From positions 1 to 21,689 of the forward strand of contig JASFPE010000026.1 in NCBI GenBank assembly GCA_050116155.1: a DNA stretch of 21,689 nt. Direction: 5' to 3'. The notes beneath the pieces were generated by a model. It had not been told where the DNA came from, ran no database searches, and saw only the letters and a list, made by a program, of their open reading frames with translations. Both the position numbers and the translations under genes were made by a program. Origin of the DNA: G020353355 sp050116155. GTDB lineage: Bacteria > Desulfobacterota > Desulfobacteria > Desulfobacterales > JAHEIW01. Shown here piece after piece: positions 15,971-21,689 of the stretch (the stretch's first letter is position 1; every line of letters begins with the position of its first letter).

Positions 15971-16420
15971 ATGAATTACAATTTCAAATCAAATTGGCTG
16001 GCCGTTTTATCTCTATTGCTTTTGGTAATCTTTTTTGCAGGATGCGTTGCCGCAATTCCGGTCATTGTTTATTATTACGCGACAGATGATGGTTACGTTG
16101 CAACGGCTGACGTGGAGAAGAATCCCGACGAAATTTGGCAGGCAGTCACTCAGCTGACTGATAAACGCGTAGCAGAGGGCCGCATAAAGATTTTGAAAAA
16201 AGAGGATTCTGATCGGCTGATAAAAGTCACCGATGAAATCCAAACCGCACAGGTAAAGGTAATTTCTAAGAAAGAGGGTGGATCAAAAATTATTGTCAAA
16301 GCTGATGTAGCGAGTGAGGATAAAAAGGAAGAGGCGAAAAAGGAAGAAGAATTGGCACTCCGCATCATGAAAAATCTTTGCGAAGAGGCTAAGGCTGACT
16401 GCAAATTGGAAGAAAAATAA
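15971..16420 (+). CDS. Small putative lipoprotein (DUF3568-like)
   Basis: 149 residues with a classic lipoprotein signal: a short positively charged N-terminus, the hydrophobic stretch WLAVLSLLLLVIFF and the lipobox FAGC, giving lipidated C25. The mature part starts AAIPVIVYYYATDDGYVATADVEKNPDEIWQAVTQL and ends in a Lys/Glu-rich tail with two cysteines (LCEEAKADCKLEEK). This resembles the DUF3568 family of small deltaproteobacterial lipoproteins; the family call is tentative. The start at ATG 15971 is preferred to 15956 because AAAGGAGAG lies just before it and the signal peptide then has normal length. The gene follows the kinase relic directly and has no other partner, so its role is unknown. 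Confidence 0.8.
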   Translation: MNYNFKSNWLAVLSLLLLVIFFAGCVAAIPVIVYYYATDDGYVATADVEKNPDEIWQAVTQLTDKRVAEGRIKILKKEDSDRLIKVTDEIQTAQVKVISKKEGGSKIIVKADVASEDKKEEAKKEEELALRIMKNLCEEAKADCKLEEK

Positions 16421-16593
16421 AGGCATATAAAATTGTCTGCCCAAAAAGTGTGGATATCATATATCCCGAGAAAAAAGTTAAAAGCAACGATATCTGCCTA
16501 GATTGTGTCCTACAAATAAGTTACAAAATGATTGCCACTTTCGTGCAGACCCTGCCCCGGTGCAGACGGGGATCCGGGCATAAAATAGATTTC

Positions 16594-16617
16594 CTGGATT
16601 CCCGCTTCCGCGGGAAT
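16594..16617. repeat. GGATTCCCGC hairpin repeat
   Basis: ATTCCCGC (16598-16605), loop TTCC and GCGGGAAT (16610-16617) form a perfect 8-bp hairpin flanked by CTGG and GACGAATGG. It shares its core with the element at 13082-13183. It lies in the otherwise empty gap 16421-16683, which also holds a small palindrome GGATAT-CAT-ATATCC at 16452-16466. Confidence 0.85.
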
Positions 16618-17549
16618 GACGAATGGATAGGAAGCCACCGCGCATGGACAATAAAGACCTGGTTCAAATACTAATAGTCAGTAGTGCTTTTCTTGAAGCT
16701 CAATTTCATCAAAGACAAAAAAAAGGAACAAAGCGATGAAAAAATATTTTTTGTCTTATTCGTCATTTTATTCGTATTTGTCTGCCGCACCGACTTAACC
16801 CAAAAAAAATGCCCGCAGGATATAGGCCGGCAAACGCCACCGCTCAGGGTGTGCGTTAAGCCGAAAACACCTAATGGGATGTTTTATGATCAATTTGGGC
16901 ACAAGGTGGATGATAATGCCACCTCCAGGGACATCTTTCAGGAAATGCTGGAATCTTTTTCATTTGAGGTCTCATTGGCGGTGTCCGGGGAGGAGGGCAT
17001 CACAGAACTTGAAGCCGCCAGCAAAGACAAACCCTATCAGCTGGTGATCATGGATTGGAAGATGCCGGATATGGATGGTATCGAGGTATCAAAGCGCATT
17101 AAAGATCATAAAGGTTTGAGCAATATTCCACCGATTATTCTGGTGACCGCCTATGGCCGCGAAGAGATTTTGCAGCAGGCCGAGCAATTGGGTCTCGAGG
17201 GCTTTCTCCTTAAGCCGGTCAGCCCTTCGATGCTTTTTGACACTATCCTACAGGCCTTTGGCGAAGCGCTGCCTGAAACCTCGAGGGTTGCACAGAGACA
17301 TGAGCAAGATGCCGAAGTGTTGAAACATATTCGAGGGGCACATGTCTTGTTGGTAGAGGATAATGAGATCAATCAGCAGGTAGCCAGGGAAATTCTCGAG
17401 GGCGCTGGCCTGACTGTAGCTCTGGCCACAAATGGTCAGGAGGCTGTCAATGCCGTGAAGGAAAACAAATATGACGCAGTGCTCATGGATGTGCAAATGC
17501 CGGTGATGGATGGATATACAGCCACAAAAAGAATTCGGAATTGGGAAGG

Positions 17550-17667
17550 CGGAAGAAGGAAGTCGGAAGTCGGAATGCGGCCTGCGACGAGCTCAGCCGA
17601 GTCGAATGCGGAAACAGAGGTCAGACAAGAGGCCTCCAACCTCCAACCTCCAACCTCCAACCTCTAA
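17550..17667. repeat. Purine/pyrimidine heptamer repeat inside receiver 2
   Basis: The left part (17550-17580) has GGAAGTC-type units; the right part (17633-17667) is four perfect tandem CCTCCAA units and one variant CCTCTAA, whose TAA is the stop of the upstream frame. The insertion falls in the loop between the phosphorylated Asp strand and the strand IPIIAMT of the receiver domain. Confidence 0.9.
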
Positions 17668-17872
17668 CATCCCTATAATAGCGATGACGGTGCATGCCAT
17701 AGCCGGTGGTGAGGATAAAAGTTTGCAAGCCGGAATGAACGATCACGTCACCAAGCCCATCGACCCCGACCAGTTGTTTGCCACCCTGCAGAAGTGGATC
17801 AAACCGGTGGCAGAGCGGGCTAGCGTTCAAAAGTCACCGGTACGAAGTGCCCCAATTGTTGCGGGTGAAACC

Positions 17873-17903
17873 GGGTGCGAAGCACCCCGTTTGGGAAACC
17901 CAA
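17873..17903 (+). promoter_or_regulatory. Two adjacent small hairpins upstream of the RND operon
   Basis: GGGTGC-GAA-GCACCC (17873-17887) and TTGGG-AAA-CCCAA (17891-17903) lie end to end about 80 bases before the adaptor gene. They have no T tract directly behind them. They could be a weak terminator of the relic gene or leader structure of the RND transcript; which is not decidable. Confidence 0.35.
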
Positions 17904-17978
17904 CAAAATCGTTTTATTGCTTTTTGCCCCTAAATCGAGTATCAAGGCCGTTACGATTATTTTTACGGGAGGTTTAAT

Positions 17979-19076
17979 ATGATAAAACAGACATTCAAGC
18001 GGATGGTCTGGCTGCTATGCATATCGGTTGCCCTGACGGCATGCAAGGAAAAACCGGAAATTGTTGAAGTGGTCCGGGCCATCAAGACAATCACCGTCGA
18101 AGAGCAGGCTGCCGAGAAGATACGCAAATTTTCCGGGCTTGTCGCTGCGGTTGATTCCTCCGGCCTCAGTTTTGAGGTCGGCGGACAGGTGGATTCGGTA
18201 AAAGTCGACATCGGCGATCGCGTGAAAAAAGGGCAGGTGCTCGCTGTTCTGGATCCCGAGCCCTACCAGTTAGAGGTGAATGCGATCGGGGCTGAGCTTG
18301 TCAAGGCCAGGGACAATGTTACCAAGACAAAGGCAGAGTATGATCGCCAGAAGCGTATTTTCGAACAGGGTGCGGGGGCAAAAAGGCATGTGGAAGTCGC
18401 AGAATATCAATACAAGTCCGCCGGAAGCGCGGTTAAATTCCAGAATGCAAGACTGGATCTGGCCAAACGCAATTTGCGAAAAACAAAACTGTTCTCTCCT
18501 TACGACGGCATTATCGCCTGGCGAGCCGTGCAGCCGAATGAGGAGGTGAAAGCCGGACAGAAAATTCTCGAAATCAATGCTAAGGGAAAGATGGAGGTAG
18601 AGCTGGCGATACCGGAGACCTCCGTCGACCGGATACATATCGATGACCAGGTGACGATCACCTTTCCTACCCTGCCGGAGGAGTCCACCAAAGGTCGAAT
18701 TTCCTACATCGGTGGCGCCGCCGTCAAGGCCAACGCCTTTCCGGTCAAAGTGGAACTGATGGGTCCGAATGAAAAAGTCAAACCCGGCATGACCGCTGAG
18801 GCGAATCTTATTATAAAAGATGAAAACCGGAAGTCCGGTTACGTGGTTCCGATCCAGGCGCTCTTGCCTTCCCCGGAGCCGGACCGGGGGTATGCCTTTG
18901 TGTATGACCCTAATACATCAACGGTCAAAAAAACGCCGGTCCGCTCCCGCGGAACAGAAAACAAAAAAGTAATCGTAGACGAGGGTCTTAAGGCCGGGGA
19001 TATTATTGCCGTGGCCGGCGTGAGTTTTTTAGCCGACGGGATGGAAGTCAAACTGCTGGAAGGGAGCGGAAAATGA
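17979..19076 (+). CDS. RND efflux periplasmic adaptor (membrane fusion protein), lipoprotein
   Basis: Links an inner-membrane RND pump to an outer-membrane channel. The N-terminus is a lipoprotein signal with lipobox LTAC (lipidated C22). The order is that of the AcrA/MexA type: first half of the lipoyl domain (LSFEVGGQVDSVKVDIGDRVKKGQVLAVLD), an alpha-helical hairpin (about 90-150), second half of the lipoyl domain (LFSPYDGIIAWRAVQPNEEVKAGQ), beta-barrel and membrane-proximal domains. Length 365 is normal. GGGAGG lies seven bases before the ATG. The stop overlaps the start of the permease gene by four bases (ATGA), so both are one operon and translationally coupled. Substrate is unknown; the lipid anchor is typical of adaptors in this group. 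Confidence 0.95.
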   Translation: MIKQTFKRMVWLLCISVALTACKEKPEIVEVVRAIKTITVEEQAAEKIRKFSGLVAAVDSSGLSFEVGGQVDSVKVDIGDRVKKGQVLAVLDPEPYQLEVNAIGAELVKARDNVTKTKAEYDRQKRIFEQGAGAKRHVEVAEYQYKSAGSAVKFQNARLDLAKRNLRKTKLFSPYDGIIAWRAVQPNEEVKAGQKILEINAKGKMEVELAIPETSVDRIHIDDQVTITFPTLPEESTKGRISYIGGAAVKANAFPVKVELMGPNEKVKPGMTAEANLIIKDENRKSGYVVPIQALLPSPEPDRGYAFVYDPNTSTVKKTPVRSRGTENKKVIVDEGLKAGDIIAVAGVSFLADGMEVKLLEGSGK

Positions 19077-21689
19077 AAGGTATCACCGGATTTGCACTGA
19101 ATAATTCGCGAACCGTTGTCATGACCTTATTGCTGGTTATTTTCGGTGGCGCCTATGCATTTGTGAGCCTTCCGAAACTGGAAGACCCTTTAATCACAAT
19201 TCGCGAAGCGCTGGTGTACGCAAAATATCCCGGTATGCCGGTGGAGCAGGTCGAACGCCTGATTACCCGACCCATCGAAGAGAAAATCCGCAGCATGGGC
19301 GAAATCGACCGGATTAAGGATTCCACCTCCAAATTCGGCGAATGCCTGATCCATGTGATCATCAAAGATGAGGTGCCCACCGATCAGCTTGCGGCGACGT
19401 GGAAGCTGCTGCGCAACCGGATGGATGATGTCAAACCCGAGCTGCCGGAGGGCACCATCGGGCCGATGGTCGACGATACGTTCGGCGACACATCGGTGGC
19501 CACCATCGCGCTCTGGAGCGATGGGTTCAGCATGGCGGAAATGCATGAAACTGCCCGCCAGATCAGAGAGCGCCTCAACATGATGAAGGGCATCCAGAAG
19601 GTCGATCTCAGCGGGGTGCAGGAGGAGCGCATCTATCTCGATTTTTCAAGCGCCCGGATTGCGCAGCTGGGAATCGATACGGCCGATATCGGCAAAAGCC
19701 TGCGGGAGCAGAACATTGTCCTGCCCGGCGGCAGGATCAACTTAAACGATGTGGAAATCATCGTGGAAACCCAGGGCCGGTTCAATTCCATCAAGGAGAT
19801 CGGAGAGGTTCTCATCCCGATTTCCGGCACCCAGGCCTCGATTCCGCTGCGGGATATCGCCACCATCCGAAAAGCCTACGTGGAGCCGATCCACAACCCG
19901 GCTTACTACAACGGCCATCAGGCCATTGTGTTAAGTGTCTTTATCCTCAGAGGGGTCGATGCGGTTGAGTTCGGCCGGCGCCTGCAGCAAAGAGTCAAGG
20001 AGATGGAGGACGCCCTTCCCTGGGGCTACAAGCTCGACTTTGCCACCTACCAGCCCGAACTGATTCAAAAAGCCGTCAGCGGCATGGTGCTCAATGTGCT
20101 CGAAAGTGTGGGAATCGTCCTGGTGGTGGTCATGCTGCTGCTGGGGTTGCGAACCGGACTGATTGTGGGCTCGTTCATTCCCCTGGTCATGCTTTTCGGT
20201 ATTTTGGCTATGCGCGCACTGGGGATTGATATGGAACGCATGTCGCTGGCCACCATGATTATTGCACTGGGTATGTTCGTGGACAACGCCATTGTGGTAT
20301 CCGATGACATTAAAGTCAATCTTGAAATGGGAATGGCACGCAAGGATGCAGTTTTAAAAACCGGCAGCTCGCTCGCGGTTCCCCTGCTCACCAGTACGCT
20401 GACGACGGTTTTCGCCTTCGGACCGATTCTGCTTCAAATCGGCACGACGGGTGATTACACATCCTCTCTGGGTTCGGTGATGATTATCTTGCTGATGGGA
20501 TCGTGGTTTTTTTCCATGTTTTCCTCCACCAGCATGTGCTACTGGTTTTTGAAGACCAAACCGGCTGCCAGCGGTGATAAACAACAGGCGCACGATCCTT
20601 ACCAGGGAGGATTCTATCGGTTCTACCGCGGGATCCTGAAATTATCCCTGCGCTTTCGGTTCCTGGTGATCGCGGTGACGGTCGGCATATTTGTTCTGGC
20701 ATTATATGCACTATCGTTTGTTCCCCAGGCCTTTTTTCCGAGCGGGGACCGGAACCAGTATTTGGTTTATCTCGATCTTCCGGCTGGAACGCGCATCGAA
20801 GAGACCGACCGGACCGTGAAAAAACTCAGCGCCTGGCTGCAGGATAAAGAGCAAAACCCGGAAATCACCGGAACCATCGCTTATGTGGGAAACGGCGGGC
20901 CGCGGTTTTTTCTCTCACTGGCGCCGGTGGATCCGGATCCGTTTGTGGCATTCTTAATTGTCAACACCGAAACCAGCAAAGAGGTGCCCGAGCTGGTCAC
21001 GCGCACGAACCAGTACATTGCGGATCATTTCCCCAATGCGCTCGGTCGCGTCAAGTCCATGTGGCTCGGCGGCAGTGAAACCGGCCTGTTTCAGATCCGG
21101 CTCTGCGGTCCCGGCATAGAGGTGCTGCTGGACCAGGCCGATCAGTTGATGGCCGCGCTGCGCAAGATCCCCGGCACCATCGATATCAAACATGATTGGA
21201 ACAACCGCGTGATGGCGGCCAAGGCGGATGTCGATCAGGCCCGCGCCCGCCGCGCCGGGGTGACATCAGAGGATGTAGCCGATGCCCTGGACTTCTTTAT
21301 CGACGGTACGACGACTACCGACTATCATGAGGGTAATGTGCAGATCCCCATCGTGGGGCGCGGCGTCAAGGCTGAACGGGAGTCTCCTGAGAGCCTATCC
21401 ACAATCAGCATCCGGACGTCATCCGGCGGCAACGTGCCGCTCAACCAGGTTGCCGATGTCTACACCGTCGGTGAGCTGAACCGTATTATGCGCTACAACC
21501 AGGAGCGCACCGTCACCGTCAGCGCCAAAAACCAGGTGCTGAAGGCCTCCGAAATTTTTGAGGCCCTGAAGCCGACAATCGACGCGATGGATTTTCCGAA
21601 ATACCACTTCTGGGAAATCGGTGGGGAGCTTTGGGATGCCGCCAAGGCCCAGCGGAACCTGGCCAAATGGATGCTGCCGTGTTTTGGCG
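19073..21689 (+). CDS. RND efflux permease (AcrB/HAE1-like), 3' end outside window
   Basis: Proton-driven inner-membrane efflux pump; 872 codons are visible with no stop, so the last ~150-200 residues lie beyond the window. The start ATG 19073 overlaps the adaptor stop. TM1 is at about 13-31 (VVMTLLLVIFGGAYAFVSLP), followed by the large periplasmic porter loop (LEDPLITIREALVYAKYPG, ITRPIEEKIRSM), then TM2-TM6 from about 340. The proton-relay motif in TM4 is GMFVDNAIVV: D404 is kept, and N405 stands where AcrB has a second Asp (D407-D408); this DN variant occurs in other RND pumps. The second porter loop (from about 560; FFPSGDRNQYLVYLDLPAG) is present up to the window edge. Because no stop is inside the window, ORF finders that require one will miss this gene. 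An outer-membrane TolC-type gene may follow but is not visible. Confidence 0.95.
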   Translation, partial: MKGITGFALNNSRTVVMTLLLVIFGGAYAFVSLPKLEDPLITIREALVYAKYPGMPVEQVERLITRPIEEKIRSMGEIDRIKDSTSKFGECLIHVIIKDEVPTDQLAATWKLLRNRMDDVKPELPEGTIGPMVDDTFGDTSVATIALWSDGFSMAEMHETARQIRERLNMMKGIQKVDLSGVQEERIYLDFSSARIAQLGIDTADIGKSLREQNIVLPGGRINLNDVEIIVETQGRFNSIKEIGEVLIPISGTQASIPLRDIATIRKAYVEPIHNPAYYNGHQAIVLSVFILRGVDAVEFGRRLQQRVKEMEDALPWGYKLDFATYQPELIQKAVSGMVLNVLESVGIVLVVVMLLLGLRTGLIVGSFIPLVMLFGILAMRALGIDMERMSLATMIIALGMFVDNAIVVSDDIKVNLEMGMARKDAVLKTGSSLAVPLLTSTLTTVFAFGPILLQIGTTGDYTSSLGSVMIILLMGSWFFSMFSSTSMCYWFLKTKPAASGDKQQAHDPYQGGFYRFYRGILKLSLRFRFLVIAVTVGIFVLALYALSFVPQAFFPSGDRNQYLVYLDLPAGTRIEETDRTVKKLSAWLQDKEQNPEITGTIAYVGNGGPRFFLSLAPVDPDPFVAFLIVNTETSKEVPELVTRTNQYIADHFPNALGRVKSMWLGGSETGLFQIRLCGPGIEVLLDQADQLMAALRKIPGTIDIKHDWNNRVMAAKADVDQARARRAGVTSEDVADALDFFIDGTTTTDYHEGNVQIPIVGRGVKAERESPESLSTISIRTSSGGNVPLNQVADVYTVGELNRIMRYNQERTVTVSAKNQVLKASEIFEALKPTIDAMDFPKYHFWEIGGELWDAAKAQRNLAKWMLPCFG

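Larger units (their letters stand above)
16684..17977 (+). pseudogene. Remnant of a hybrid histidine kinase: two receiver domains, truncated at both ends and frameshifted
   Basis: Homology begins abruptly near 16906 (KVDDNATSRDIFQEML), missing the first strand of receiver 1 and the whole kinase core. Receiver 1 has its Asp in VIMDWKMP and Lys in LLKPVSP. Receiver 2 follows (HVLLVEDNEINQQVAREIL, Asp in VLMDVQMP), but after RIRNWE it runs into about 130 bases of repeat DNA and stops at TAA 17665. The rest of receiver 2 (IPIIAMTVHAI ... HVTKPIDPDQLFATLQKWIKP) continues one frame on and ends at 17977, without the HPt domain such proteins often carry. The first ~70 residues of the open frame are unrelated and look like chance reading of junk, including a signal-peptide-like stretch at 16739-16795. 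With no ATPase domain it cannot act as a kinase; a stray phospho-acceptor function is the most that could remain. Confidence 0.8.

Noticed and set aside
17633..17667. Short tandem units considered as a CRISPR array
   Set aside because: Units are 7 bases with no spacers; a simple tandem repeat.

Overview
The window most likely comes from a strictly anaerobic bacterium of the Desulfobacterota (sulfate-reducer type deltaproteobacteria). This is an inference from gene content: a selenocysteine-containing SelD, a glycyl radical enzyme with its activase, a tungsten-type aldehyde:ferredoxin oxidoreductase, a molybdopterin oxidoreductase, PAS/hybrid histidine kinase remnants, and short dispersed repeats of a kind common in that group. 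No 16S rRNA or other phylogenetic marker is present.

Layout, left to right. 1-714: the 3' end of a hybrid sensor kinase (HATPase plus receiver), cut by the window edge. 846-1895: selD, read through an in-frame TGA at 897-899 with a hairpin just downstream; a standard gene caller would start it too late, at 933. 2011-2325 (minus): a small DUF4242-like protein. 2792-6063: a two-gene operon of a radical-SAM activase with two ferredoxin clusters and a HypD-type glycyl radical enzyme, ended by a strong bidirectional hairpin. 6377-9510 (minus): 3-hydroxyacyl-CoA dehydrogenase, a CDP-alcohol phosphatidyltransferase, a PfkB sugar kinase and a 68-residue coiled-coil protein. 9771-10793: a Dus-family flavoprotein. 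10873-12777 (minus): aldehyde:ferredoxin oxidoreductase. 13295-15535: a DMSO-reductase-family molybdopterin enzyme, divergent from the previous gene, with a good sigma-70 promoter. 15804-17977: a degenerate zone with two relics of signalling genes flanking a small lipoprotein gene. 17979-21689: an RND efflux operon (lipoprotein adaptor plus permease); the permease runs off the right edge.

The genes do not form one pathway. The clearest functional units are the activase/glycyl radical enzyme pair, the coiled-coil/PfkB/CDP-alcohol transferase group (possibly a phospholipid head-group route) and the RND pair. Short repeats punctuate the intergenic spaces: a 63-bp-armed palindrome at 6135-6314, GGTTCAG heptamers at 8197-8225, GGATTCCCGC-type inverted repeats near 13082-13183 and 16594-16617, and CCTCCAA heptamers at 17633-17667 inside a receiver domain. 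No complete undescribed system (defence, CRISPR, phage or mobile-element cargo) could be supported. The items most worth following up are the one-heptamer frameshift in the receiver relic, the selenocysteine SelD, the glycyl radical enzyme without a ProC neighbour, and the molybdopterin enzyme with no obvious thiol metal ligand.
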